A stretch of DNA of 64,000 bases. Source: Phellopilus nigrolimitatus. Taxonomy: Eukaryota > Basidiomycota > Agaricomycetes > Hymenochaetales > Hymenochaetaceae. The position numbers and the translations under genes were made by a program. Below the pieces are notes generated by a model. That model saw only the letters and a program-made list of their open reading frames with translations, did no database searches and was not told the DNA's origin. Below, piece by piece: positions 22,847 through 34,643 of this stretch (its first letter is position 1; each line of letters opens with the position of its first letter). Where the stretch lies: the NCBI GenBank assembly GCA_021029095.1, contig JAJOHG010000119.1:1-64000 (forward strand). Direction: 5' to 3'.

Positions 22847-24816
22847 ATGCTTTCTCACCTCGAATGGAGCAGCTTGTCCGCGCTACTACCTTTCTTTTCC
22901 GCTGTACCGAAAGGCGGTGGAAACTTGGACACTGATCAGTTTTGGGGAATGTTGGTCAAGGAACAGTGCGTGGTGCTCACTCGGTCAATGACTTCGCGAT
23001 GATTATTTCTCCTGCAGGAACTTGATCCTTAACACTTCGAGCGGAACACAGGTCGTCGGAGCCAGAGCAATTAAAAATGCAAGGATATTACAGAAAAAGG
23101 CCGCCGGGATGCTTCGCGTACTGCAGACCTTGGCACGTTCGTTGGAGGAGATGAACGCGACATTCGGAGAGCGCACTGACCGCATGGTGCGCAGGCACGG
23201 TTTGGGCAGCTTGCCTGACGAGATTCTTTCACACATACTGGGCTTGTCTGCGTTACGACCTTTCTTTTCCGCTGTACCAAAAGGCGATGAAAGCTTGGAC
23301 ACTGATCAGTTCTGGGGAATGTTGGTCAAGGAACAGTGCGTGGTTCTCACTTGGTCAATGACTTTGCGATGTTTATTTCTCCTGCAGGAACTTGATCCTC
23401 GACACTTCAAGTGGAACACAGGTCGCCGGAGCCAGAGCAATTAAAAATGCAAGGATGTTGCAGGAAAAGGCCGCTGGGATGCTTCTCACTCTGCAGACCT
23501 TGGCACTCTCGTTGGAGGAAATGAACGCGACGTTCGAAGAGCGCACTGACTGCATGGCGCTCCGGCAGGGCTTGGACAGCTTGCCCAACGAGACTCTTGA
23601 ACACATACTGGGTTCCGTTACGTCGGTGTTCACAGAGGCTTTGGGGCTTTCGCAAGTTTGTTCGCGGTTCAGACAAGTGATGCTTGACTCTCCTCATATC
23701 TGGGCGAATTGCGTGCTGAACACGGACATGAACCCTCGGCAGATCGGGGCTCTCATAGACAGGAAACGGAATTGCCCGGTTAAGATCGTCATTGGCGGCC
23801 AGAACCAGTGCGATAATTGGAGTCGACGCGTGGAGACCCTATTCTCTCTGAATGATCGGATCGAGGAACTCGAATTCCACTGGTTGTCTACTGGCGAATA
23901 TAAACATATTTCAAGACAATATTCTGAATTTCAAGTGGCCAACCTTCGCAATTTGACCATCGAAACGTTCAATCCTGGAATCTCCGATTTCTATGCGTCG
24001 TGGTTCTTACCGAATCTCAAATGCTTGTGCCTCACAAATTTCATCCCCGCGCCAGTCTTCGGACAAAATCTATCTTACTGCCATTTAAAATTCTCGCACG
24101 ATTTCAAACCTGAAACATTAAAGTTTTTTCTCCAATCGTTGACATCCTTGGAAACTCTGGATATCGAGCTCGATGACATTTATTTTTGTATCGAGCATAT
24201 CGATGAAGAGGAGGAAAGAGATGAGGAGGAGGGTAGCGGCGAAAAGGAGGAGAGTGACGACGACGACGACAAAGATTTGAGTTCCCGGATCTCCAACATC
24301 ACTTCTTTCTCTTTCACTGTCATCGGTAAAACAGTGCTCCTGTTTGCGAGACGCGTCCTTGAAACCGTTCCTTTAAACGTCACCGAAATGTCACTCACTG
24401 TCGTCTATTACAACCGTGATAATGGCTCCAAAACACGAAACTATTTCAATAAACTGTTGCGACGTTTCCCAATGCTCAAGAATCTTCATCTCCATTTCTC
24501 AGGGCTCTACTCTGATTATCATTTGGATTTTTCCGACATCCTACTTGAGGTACCTCGAAGCTTGGAAAACCTTCGAATTGAGGCGCCAGGACACACTTTA
24601 TTCATGAGTGGTTGTGATCATACGCCCCCTCGGCTCCGTACTCTTCAGTTCCGCAATTGCGACAGAATGGATTTCGAATTCCTTAAGGCCGTCCGCGATG
24701 ATTTCCTCCTCAATGATGTGGTAATTGGAAAGGCCGAGGTTGTTGGCTGTCGTCTAGTAGAAAAAGAAAAACTCCAAGACGCTTTCCCGAACTCGGAGGT
24801 CCTTTGGAAAACGTGA
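22847..24816 (+). CDS. F-box/LRR-like protein, copy E, with duplicated N-terminal module
   Basis: Exons are 22847-22965, 23018-23335 and 23388-24816; both introns are 52 bp, phase 2, GTGCGT...CTGCAG. The total is 621 residues against 504-523 for most relatives. A 370 bp segment, equal to 106 codons once its intron is removed, is tandemly duplicated. The protein therefore reads exon-1 module, helix, half F-box (LGSLPDEILSHILG), exon-1 module again (LSALRPFFSAVPKGD), helix, then the complete F-box (LDSLPNETLEHILG) and the usual LRR-like and acidic C-terminal half. Frame and intron phase are kept throughout, so a full product is possible. If the first splice failed, translation could still start from a later methionine. 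Confidence 0.78.
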
Positions 24817-25601
24817 TTCCGAAATACGTGAGCTTTCGTTCATTTGGTTGAAATCTTCTCTACTATACCGCCCTTACGTAGGTGTACGCAGGAACCTTAC
24901 TCTATAATCACAAAAAACCTTCATATATCATTTCCAGTATTTTCGATTTACTTCTGAAGAGAAGCAAGGTAACGCTTACGCGTCTTTAGGTCAGGAAACA
25001 AACGGAAAAAAAATATCTTGATAATATATCGCCGCTCTTTCATGCCCTTGACAGTGTTATTTGCATCCTAAAATTGTCCAGTCGATGCTACCTATATGCC
25101 CGTGATTATAGCATTAACTTTGTCCTCGTAAAATTCTTGTGCCAAAGTATGCAGGAAGGAGGGAGACAGCGGGAGAAACATTGTCTAAAGCATGGGATCT
25201 ATCTCGACCGGTTGTACATGTACATCGCCAACGCCTTCTAAATCCATGACTCCCATACGAGTGCTGATATAGCACATCAGCAGCGTTTATATGTTAAACA
25301 CACCTAGGAAGACACAGACACATAGGTCGACGACACCTAGTACCTTCATATACGAACTTTTGGCGTTTCGAGCGAGGATTTTCCGAAAGCAGTTGCTGAG
25401 CAAGGGCGCGCAGGTAACGGAGAACAACGGGTTTGCAAGCAGATGCGCGTTACTATGGAAGATGATTAAAAACCGGAACTGGGCTCGAAATTCAATTGCA
25501 CCTCGACATTTCGTTATTTACTATACAGCATTTCCGTCGACAAGCAGTACTAAATGATCTGCGATTATGTTATACTGTCTTCCGGAAAACAATACAAAGC
25601 T
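24817..25601. repeat. 3' flank of copy E and gap before K1
   Basis: Carries the common F-box 3' block (to about 25280) and the stretch shared with copy C's flank (about 25290-25400). At about 25479 it shows GGGCTCGAAATTCAATTG, the near-intact counterpart of the target of the hAT-like element at 32830-34500. No gene was found. Confidence 0.6.
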
Positions 25602-27260
25602 TCAGTCAAGGTACTGGATGACGATGGTTTTATAATCCTTCATCACAAAGCAGAGAGCGCCGCTGTAGAAGTCCACTCTCGCACTGTGAGCATTTGGTAT
25701 ATCGAGTGTGCGGCGCACCACTTCTCCCCCGCAAGAGACAGTAGCGAGTATCCACTCCTTTGGGCGTTTTCCCCATTCGAGACCATCGTAGAACTCGATC
25801 ACCATCGAACCAGCCTGCGAAGGCCGGCTCACGCGACTGTTCATGTTAAGGTGCTGATACACAATTATAGTCCCCGGACGTTCAAGGTGCGTGATGGATG
25901 GAAGGTGGTCATTTGCCCCGAACTCGGACACACCGGCTGTATCTGTAGGTATATCCAGGAGGAAAGAATGCACGGTAGGGCAAGCTCGAGAGTCGTTACT
26001 GATGTCCACCGACATGGTGATATTGATGCCTTTTCGTTTTCGTTCCGCTTCGGGCTTCCAATGGAAGGTGCAGATGGACAACTTTGCATGACTCTGGACA
26101 TGGCCCGGTCCCGGTATATGCGGGATGAGGCAGCTGGAATAAGGAATGCTATGTCCCAGTGTCGGAGCCTGCACCACGCCCGAGTCAGAGAAGTTGCGTA
26201 TGGACGAAAGGGAAATGGCAATGATTGACATATCCGGATAGTGCTGTAACGCGCCAATGATATAGCCATCCACCAAGTGTATGTCTTCGAGAAGACACTG
26301 CAGAAAGCAAAGCATCAGTCCATTTCAACTCCCGCCTTTCATGAGATGTGGTTACACACGTCAAAAATGACGACGGAGCGTTTTTCTTTCCAAAATGTCA
26401 CGAGAAGCTTTCCCAATATGGAGACTGCCAATACGTCGCCACTCAACCTTGCAACCTCCACTGACCTCATCACGGGATCAGCTTCTGTCTGGTACGTGTA
26501 AAGCGGTTCTTCAGACGTTCCTCGGGGCGAGACTTGGAATATCTCGAGAGTTCTGATCAGCAGTAAATCATCAGTATGGCACAGCAGTTTAGGTGTTCAG
26601 TTAATACCGTATGTCTTACCTTTCGCCGGTATTCCAGCCAGGAGGTTCGCTCACCACGAGCACGCGCACATCGTCATCCGCCTGCATTTCATAAGCGAAT
26701 CCCGTCCTCAGCACGACGCGAGAGTCACGCGGACGGTAAGTCCAGATACACTTGCCGGCCGGCACGGTCCAGCACTGCAAGTATCCCGAAACCCAGAGGA
26801 CCAGGAGGAGCGAGCCGCCAGGGAGCAGTTCCATATCGTGAACGAGGTCATGTTTTCCTCCAGGTCCGCCGCCCGAGTTCTCGGATCCGACGCGTATTGT
26901 GGTTTCGCGTGTGGGTCGCATCGGGGCGGGGCCGGTGCAATTTAGAAGGCGCCGGTGCGCGCGTACGACTAGGGTGCGTAGTTGTTCCAAGGTGAGGTCA
27001 CTGATAGAGACATGGTGGGGTAAATCGGGTGCATGGTCTTGTTCCAGCGCACGGAGGCGTTCTAGCCAGAAGAATTTGTTTAAGACTGCCTTACGAAGAG
27101 ACTTGCATGTCTGAAACAAGAATTGAAGAGAGATCTACAGTCAGACAAGCATATTGGGAACACGCACAGCCTCGAGAGCTAGGAGTGCCTTGGAGTCCGA
27201 CGACGACATGGCGATTTTGAACCAGATTTCATTTGGAACTGCAGAGGAGTCGAGAGGCAT
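25602..27260 (-). CDS. F-box protein K1
   Basis: Four exons, 27260-27168, 27110-26620, 26552-26360 and 26297-25602, encode 490 residues; introns are 57-67 bp. Exon 1 and the start of exon 2 form an F-box (VPNEIWFKIA, then LLALEATCKSLRKAVLNKFFW), somewhat degenerate beside K2, which keeps the hydrophobic SFLDLKEVLSLEA. The remainder has repeated short beta-like strands (LLPGGSLLLVLW, YLQCWTVPAGKCIWTYR, VARLSGDVLAVSILG). These resemble the propeller-like C-terminal region seen in other fungal F-box proteins, but I cannot name the fold. It is paralogous over its whole length to K2 (34644-36343), with identical intron positions. Confidence 0.82.
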
Positions 27261-28251
27261 TTCTGAATGGACCATTGTACACGGCAGGACCTGCACTTTA
27301 ATATGCTTCATGCAGTTTGCGCCAGGCTCGTAACTAGCTACCATGTGGCGGTTACTCCATGGTGGATGCCTGCGGGCCTAACTTCGCGCGGGGTTGGAAG
27401 CAAAGCTGTCGGGACTCGCGATCATTGCGGTAGGTTGGCTTCGCTCGTGGCGGTGAGAGTGGACGCACTCGAAATTCTGGTGGACAAAATCATATTCCTT
27501 AACTTGCTCCCCTTGGCGTTCTGTCCGCTTCTCCTTTCCCTAGTCCCCGGGAGGCGCCTTCCGGACTAGTCCTCGTACGCTTCTGAATCCGTGCTCGAGC
27601 CAAAGTTGAACTAAGCATTATTATGAGTACCATGCCCAAGCTCCCTCCTCGCGCGCCTGTACGCCTCCGGCTGACTCCTGCGCACACTACACGGTCTTCC
27701 TCAAAAAATGAAGGCGTACACGGCCTCGAGATGTCAACTGCGCTCGGAGACGGGGAATGCAGAGCGTGGGGAGGACGCCTTCGCTAGCTGGTTTGGATGT
27801 TCTCAATGTACTCGAATCGCTTGGCATCAGCTAGCACGCTGCTCTCTTCATGACTGTCTTCTGGCTGCAGGGCGGCCGATAGTTTGGGGCAAGACTTCGA
27901 CGCGTCGCTGCGTCGGCGTCACTGTCACGCTCAGCCCTCTGATTCCCGCTCGTCATTCGAGACAAGTTATCTGCCGTGTTGAGATCAGGAATGGTATTCT
28001 TCTCGAAAGAAGCCCTTTAGCGTTTACCATAATACCAAGAACATCGACGATGTTGCGCTGGTCACGGCTAGAGCATCAGCTTATTTGTGATCGTGTGAAC
28101 TAAATACCAATCTAAATGCTTATGTAACTTATGGTTCATGTGGCATTTGCTGAGCATCGACCTTTCAACACAAAGTTAGTCTCCTAAGACTAGGATAAGC
28201 GGCCTTGAACCCAGAACGCACGTACTCAACCCCTCCCCGGAATCGAAAAGG
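27261..28251. other. Gap between K1 and F-box copy F
   Basis: The first 180 bp upstream of K1 match the region upstream of K2 (GTTTGCGCCAGGCTCGTAAC). About 27480-27980 has no counterpart in the window; an open stretch from ATG at 27620 (MSTMPKLPPRAP) has no recognised product. From about 28080 the 5' flank of copy F begins (compare 22727 onward). Confidence 0.5.
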
Positions 28252-29818
28252 ATGTCTTTGTCTCTTGAATGGAGCAGCTTGTCTGCGCTACGACCTTTCT
28301 TTTCCGCTGTACCGAAAGGCGGTGGAAACTTGGACACTGATCAGTTCTGGGCAATGTTGGTCAAGGAACAGTGCGTGGTGCTCACTTGGTCAATGACTTC
28401 GCGATGCTTATTTCTCATGCAGGAACTTGACCCTCGACACTTCAAGCGTAATGCATGTTGTCAGAGCCAAAGGAATCAAGAATGCAAGGATGCTTCAGGA
28501 AAAGGCCGCCGGGATGCTTCTGACTCTGCAGACCTTGGCACGCTCGTTGGATGAGATAAACGCGACGTTCAAAGAGCGCACTGACTGCATGGCGCTCCGG
28601 AACGGCTTGGACAGCTTGCCAGACGAGATTCTTTCTCACATACTGGGCTCCGTTACGTCGATGTTCACAGAGGCTTTGGGACTCTCGCATGTCTGCTCGC
28701 GATTCAGAAAAGTGATGCTGGACTCCCCCCGTATCTGGGCAAACTGCAGGCTGAACACGAACATGAACCCTCGGCAGGTTGGGACTCTTGTACACAGGAG
28801 TCGGAATTGCCCCCTTAAGGTCGACATCGGTTCCTACCGCCTTAAATGGGAACGTGTGGAGTACCTCTTCTCCCTGAAAGATCGGTTGGAGGATCTCAAA
28901 TTCCACTGGATAAACTTCTACGAAAGCGAACAATTTTCAAAACATTATCCTGAAATTCAAATGCCCTGTCTTCGCAAATTGACTATCAATGATGCATACA
29001 TGCCTACTCGCTCCCTTCCATTCTATGAGTCGTGGACCTTGCCAAATCTAAAATACTTAGGATTCACAAACTTCATACCCAAGCCAGTCTTTCGACAAAA
29101 TTTATCTTGCTGCCATATGAAATTCATAGAGTTTTTCGAACCTGAAGAGTTAAAACATTTTCTTCAGTCATTGACATCTTTGGAAACTCTGGAAATCGAG
29201 CTCGTTGACCTTTCCGTTGACGATGAGGATAACGATGACGAAGAGAACGACGGCAACGATAACAGTGTCCAAGAAGATTTGAGTTCCATCTCTTCTTTCT
29301 CTTTCAGCGTCATCGGGGAAACATCAGTTCCGTTTACGACACGTGTCCTTGAGGCCATTCACCCAAAAGTCACCGAAATGTTATTCACCATCGTTCATCC
29401 CAAATGCGACAACCGTGACGATTACTCCAAAATCCATTCGCGCCGGGCCTGTCTCCTTGAGGCAATGCAACACTTCCCAACGCTCAAGAAACTGCATCTC
29501 CATTTCTCAGGGCCCGACGACTCTTATTATATTGATCTTGGCGAAATCCTACCCCTTATGCCTCGCTTGGAAACCCTTCGAATTGAAGCGCCTCGGCACA
29601 GCTTAATGCCTCTTCATAATTACACACCCGCTCGACGCCGTGCTATTCGTTTTTGTAATAGGGACTCATTGTATCTTGGCCGCCGTAGGGCCGGCTGCGA
29701 TGCTGTTGTCTATAATAATGTGGTGATCGGAAGGTTTGAGATTGTTGGCTGTTGTCTAGATGATGAAGAAATATTTCGAGGCGCTTTCCCGAACTCGGAG
29801 GTCGTTTGGATACCTTGA
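28252..29818 (+). CDS. F-box/LRR-like protein, copy F
   Basis: Intact. Exon 1 is 28252-28370 (MSLSLEWSSLSALRPFF), the intron 28371-28422 (52 bp, phase 2) and exon 2 28423-29818, giving 504 residues. F-box: LDSLPDEILSHILG, followed by SHVCSRFRKVMLDSPRIW. The middle diverges from A-E and resembles G (VEYLFSLKDRLEDL, PEIQMPCLRKLTI). The acidic tract is short (DDEDNDDEENDGNDN). The C-terminus is also more diverged (GRFEIVGCCL). Confidence 0.84.
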
Positions 29819-30858
29819 TATAGTGCTTCCGAAATACGTGAGCTCGCATTCATTTGGTTGACATATCGTTTTTTCTAACACACCGTCCCCGCATAGGAAC
29901 CTTACTCCATAATCACAGAAAACCTTCATATCTCATTTCCAATGTTTTTAAGGCAAGCAAAGTAACGCTTCCCCTCACACTCAACGCCTTCCTTGTCACC
30001 AACATCTTCCGCTTTCTTGCAATCGTTGTTTCTTGTTTCATATGCTTGCGTCGAGTATGCTCAGACCTGTATTTGCGTCCTAAAACTGTCCATTCAACGC
30101 TACCCATAAGCCCGTGATGATAGCATCAATTTTGTCCTCGCGAAATTCTTGTGCCAGAGTATGCAAGATAAGATATATTACTCGCGTTTATGAAATTACG
30201 TGAGCACCTGTATCACCTTTATTGGAAGAGATTTAAGAAAAGGAAAGAGACGGCGGAAGAAACATTGTCTGAAGCATGGGATCTCGATCGGTCGTACATC
30301 GCCAACGCCCTCTAACTCCACGACTCGACTCCTATACGAGTACTGGTATTGCGCATTAGCATCACTGATATGTTGAATACATCTAAAAAGCTGCCTCATG
30401 TTTCGAACCGCTTTGAATGGGTCGGTACAAACCGAAAGAGTGCTGAGCGTCGAGCACAGCCGGCTGGTCAAAATGCCTCGGAGACAGGTATATCATGGAA
30501 GAGGCGGAATTACTGTCATAAGCATAGACGATTAAATTGTGTAAAGGTAATCTGCAATGTCGTGGATCAGTCGCGTCTCTTCAAAGTAGAGCATGATGAA
30601 TATATACGCATACCTTGAACCGAGGTCACGGCTGAGAACCTGGATTCCACTCGTGTGCGCCATGAACGATGTCCCTAGAGATAATTGAGAGCAAGCGTGG
30701 TCGACATGCAGATTACGGTCCGGCAACTTCTGCCAGGCGTTGCGGGCGCCTTCAACGCCGACGAGTCAAAATTCCAGACCAACGTCACGTATAAAAGGGG
30801 TAAATGTCGTTTGTCGCGTCCTCAGATTCGTCACTTCGAAGCCTTTCAACTTCCGCCA
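29819..30858. repeat. 3' flank of copy F and SR copy 2 upstream region
   Basis: Has the common F-box 3' block followed by the region upstream of the SR family. A TATA box (TATAAAAG) lies at 30790-30797, 62 bp before the start of decayed SR copy 2. Confidence 0.6.
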
Positions 30859-31790
30859 ATGCGCTTCTTCTGGCGCTCGCGCAGTCGTTCGCATTCTATG
30901 TCACCCGGCAGGACGCCCGCTTTCCAAGAATGCCTCAGACATTCATCCATGAATGGCGGGACACACTCGCTGCACTACACCGTGAACTATCTACATATTC
31001 CGAGCGCCAGAACGGCCTCGACAGCCTCTCATCTCCGGGAGCTTCGACAAAGCGCACTAGCTCCAGTTCGGTGTCGCCCACCTCACCGACTCGCGCGGAT
31101 CAAGCGTGCCGACAGCAATCGATACATCCAGACAAGCCACGCCCAAACCTCATCCAGTAGTCTGCCTTCTCTGCATATTAAATGTTGGCACTGGGGGGAT
31201 GCGCCAGCATCTCCACTTCTTCAATGGGACGCCCGTCGCCTTCGACGTCATCCGTAGGTACCGCTGTCAATCAGCAGATAGTAGCGAGCCACCACGAGGT
31301 CGGCTGTTTCATCAGGTAGGTCGTCCGCGCCTGGCTGAAAAGTCCTCCCATGACTCAGCAGTATCGACGCAACCGACCACATCCGCTTCGCGGTCACGGA
31401 GCACTTTTTCCGTATCTAGCACCCGGCGAACACGCTTTTCTCCTCTCTTCTTCTAACTATCCGACAAGGACCTTGATAACCATGCCAGGAGACACTCACC
31501 TTCAGTTGTGATGCGACTCGGGACGCAAGAATTGCAGTCGCGAGTCTGTTTAGCAGGCTCCTTCATTTTTAAGCAGTCGATTGCACAGATTACGCTCGCC
31601 GTAGGGTTCCTCTTTGAGCATCGCCAACATGAAGAATACATGCGTGGCTTGTATGACTGCTGAAGATAAGACGTGCCACCCAGAATCCCTCGAACATGTG
31701 TATGTTAGCATTCGTAGAGAGCCTGGAGAATTTGAAGAAGGATTGGGAATGTAAAGGGGTTACGCCGATGTACATTATCAGATTGACCTC
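30859..31790 (+). pseudogene. Decayed copy 2 of the serine-rich (SR) gene
   Basis: Starts like the intact gene (MRFFWRSRSRSHS), then loses one base near ACGCCCGCTTTCC. The family frame resumes shifted (FIHEWRDTLAALHRELSTYSE, SSSSSVSPTSP). Exon 2 counterparts (GAGACACTCACCTTCAG, CTCTTTGAGCATCGCCAACA) lie at about 31489-31780, with further breaks. Its TATA box is preserved, so transcription may persist. It joins a transporter fragment on the other strand. Confidence 0.72.
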
Positions 31791-31844
31791 TTCTCGATGA
31801 ATCCTGTAGTGCGTGGAGTTGGAGGAGCTCATGCTCGGCTGGGA

Positions 31845-32680
31845 AACTGGAGGACGTCAATGGAGATGGCTTTGAGCGTGGCAAGGAACGTGCTCAGGAG
31901 GGTGAGCAGCAGGCTCCAGGTCGTAAAGTAATAGTCTCCGAGTGTACTGCAGTGGAATTGGATTGAAGATAAACGATATGCAAGTAGGCATGACTACTCA
32001 CGCAAAACCGACGCCTGCGATCATGGATAGGACCTTCCTCCCGCTGAAGCGGGTTTGCAGGAATATGAAGGAGATGGTCATGACGAAAATAGGCGTCGCC
32101 GCTTGCATTACTTGATGGAACTAGAGGCGCGATCTCAGCAGGCGATCTCTGTAGATGGAAAATCGAAGGCGGCAGGGACTCTCACCGGAACAGTGACGAG
32201 GCCAAGGCTCAGATTCCTCACGGCGATGTCCACGGTGTACGTACACCACGTTGAACGCGGATAGCACCGCGTTCTCGGACAGCGAAAGCTGGCTCGACTC
32301 GAAGAACCCGTGCCCCATCAAGACGTGCCCGCCGAGGAAGGCCATGGGCTTATGCACGCGGGATGAAAGGGGCCTCGATGCTGGCGCGCTCGTCGCGAGA
32401 AGAGCATGAGGATGCGAGGGGGAGCGCCACCGAGGAGCATGCCCATGCTTTCGCCCACGGCGACGCTGCGAGCACGTCACGTAAGCCTTGTTGCATTGAT
32501 TTGCTGTTCGCAGAGTCGTGATCCTAGTCTGGAAGATATTTCAGGTGAGCTCGACGTCGACGAACGGCGGAGACGACGCACAGTTACATGCGGACATGGA
32601 GGAAAGGAACATGTCGGCAGCGTGCGACGAGATGCTGCGGCACAGGGTTTCTGTGGCCATCTCAGACCATGTAAGAGAAT
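31845..32680 (-). pseudogene. Transporter (TPT) fragment 2, introns retained
   Basis: On the minus strand it covers parts of the intact transporter from about 4240 to 5375: upstream region, pieces of exon 1 with a large internal deletion, intron 1, exon 2, intron 2 and the start of exon 3. Frame breaks and loss of exon 4 make it non-functional. It is longer than fragment 1 and abuts SR copy 2 in the same relative arrangement. Confidence 0.82.
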
Positions 32681-33242
32681 AAAAAAATGCTGTAGAAATC
32701 GCGACTATTACCGCAATATTTGCTGTAAATTTTTAGCTGCCAGGGCACTCAGTTAGCGGGATATGACGGGTCTGAAGGCAAAAGCGCACTGCAAGGAAGA
32801 GGCGATTGAAAACAGGAGCTGGGCTCGACTAGGGCTCCGCAACGTACCCGTATATACGAAATACGGTACGGTACGGTACGGTCACGTACCAGTATCGTAA
32901 TGCTCTCCGAGGGTCTAAAATACGGTCACGTATTTACGTGACCGTACACGTATTGAACCCGTATAATACGTCTGTATATGTTCGTAATACGTGATACGTG
33001 ACCCTACACCCATACTATCTAACTAGAAGCATGTGATCGTGAGGTACATACCTCTAATTAGGTATTATAGTCTCCCAACTGCAAATAACACTTCAAGTAA
33101 ATGCTGATTGCCGGCTATTTGACATCACTGCCGGCCGTGCCACCACAGCATGGATCGTCGGCACTGCCCGTGTTGGCGATCCACGCGACTTTTCATCGCC
33201 CATCAACGCACGCCGCCGGCTTCCCGCGCCGCGCGCGACACC

Positions 33243-33287
33243 GAGATAGTTGTGCTCGTCGTGTCGAACGACGAGCACGACTATCTC
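33243..33287. repeat. Hairpin inside the hAT-like element
   Basis: Two 20-base arms (GAGATAGTTGTGCTCGTCGT and its complement) with one mismatch enclose a 5-base loop. It is internal to the element and of unknown role. Confidence 0.8.
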
Positions 33288-33689
33288 CCTCAATTTTCTA
33301 CCTTTTCCAGTCTTTTTTTTTGCATCATACGTGTGTCATAGAGCAGATTCAAATGAAATTGGGAAAATAAAAGTGGGACTTTGGCGCCGCCACCCCCTCC
33401 CCCCTCCTCTCTTTTTTTTTCTTGCCACTGCCTGCTGTTTGCTCTTCTCAACAAATAAACATGATTTGATGCCGGAAAAAAGGCAAAATGTGACAAACTC
33501 TTGTAAAATTTCTAAAACGAAACTTTCTTCTATGTTTACATAACCCGTATACGACGTATCACCGTATACGGTCAGTACCGTACCAGTACCGTACCGTACA
33601 TGCCCACGAAAACTCAAAATACGGACCGTATTAATACTGAACGTACCAGTATTCAGGTTTCGAAAATACGTACGTACCAGTATACGGTA

Positions 33690-34483
33690 CAGTCATTCAC
33701 CGGTCAATGGGACACCAAATCGCCATCGCGAACTCAACCACATGTTTCCGCTTTTTCACGAAACAAAAAATACTGGAAGGTAAACAAAACTTTAGAATGT
33801 CCTTACAGAATTTTGTGTAAAATAAAGGAGATATGGAAGAGATATAGTGAAAACAAAAAGTTGTGACGTTTTTGCTCCTCACCGCTCAATGGGACAGTAG
33901 CTTTCCCACGACCCTTACCACAATAGTAGAGTAACTACGGGTGGTACTGGCCACCAAATAATATGGTAAGTGCATGTACTGGTAGCTACAGATGTCCTCT
34001 TCGTGAATATTCCTCTAACCATGGATTTATATAATGTTGAATAATTAAATTGTCTTCGAAGCCATCTAGGACACATATGGGACTTCTGTAACACCTGTGA
34101 CCTCTTGATAGGATAGAGCATATATATCGTCATTCTCAAGATCTGTTCAGATTCTCCTTCATATAATGTCATGTTTACGTTACAGACATATTCTCCTCTC
34201 ATTATATGAAAAATCAGTGTAGATCCAAAGGGAGAAAATTTGTGCAGAAGGCAGAATGTATTGTGTCACACCAAGTTACAGTTACCATTTTAGTACAATT
34301 TGACTGTATTTTGAGCATTTCTCAAGCAATACTGAGCCTGGCTGGCTCACACTTGGTATACAGTACTTTGACATGCATTCAAGCTCGAAATCGCAAAATT
34401 AATTGGAAAAAACGGTTGAGAAATGGGTGTTTTAGGCGGGTGTCCCATTGAGTGGTGATGTCCCATTGACCGGTGAATGACTG
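33690..34483. mobile_element. Nested TA-flanked element, 794 bp
   Basis: The 25-base terminal inverted repeats are perfect and begin CAGTCATTCACCGGTC at each end. TA flanks both sides (33688-33689 and 34484-34485). A second, inner inverted pair (CTCAATGGGACA at about 33886 and TGTCCCATTGAG at about 34441) repeats part of the terminus. There is no coding frame. The features suit a Tc1/mariner or pogo-type non-autonomous element that inserted into the hAT-like element. Confidence 0.88.
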
Positions 34484-34643
34484 TACGTTGCGGAGCCCTA
34501 GGCTCGACATTCAATTGTACCTCGACATTTCATTTACAATAACAGTACGTATTTCCTCCTACAAGCAGTACTGAGTGCCCTACGATCACGAGAAATTGAG
34601 ATTTATGTGTCTACTGGGAAACAATCAGTCAAAGCACAAAACC

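Larger units (their letters stand above)
32830..34500. mobile_element. Non-autonomous hAT-like transposon, 1671 bp
   Basis: Perfect terminal inverted repeats TAGGGCTCCGCAACGTAC. Perfect 8-bp target duplication GGCTCGAC at 32822-32829 and 34501-34508. The near-intact target is visible at about 25479, downstream of K1. Both ends are rich in GTACGG, CGTATT and ACGTAC strings, typical of sub-terminal transposase-binding repeats. No transposase frame is present. About half of its length is a second element, 33690-34483. It lies between transporter fragment 2 and gene K2, 143 bp beyond the K2 stop codon. Confidence 0.92.

Noticed and set aside
27708..28103. 131-codon frame between K1 and copy F
   Set aside because: No recognisable motif, no splice or promoter context, and no counterpart upstream of other F-box copies.
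32850..33010. Dense GTACGG/ACGTAT repeats that might be a satellite or origin
   Set aside because: They sit just inside the ends of the hAT-like element and are better read as its sub-terminal repeats.
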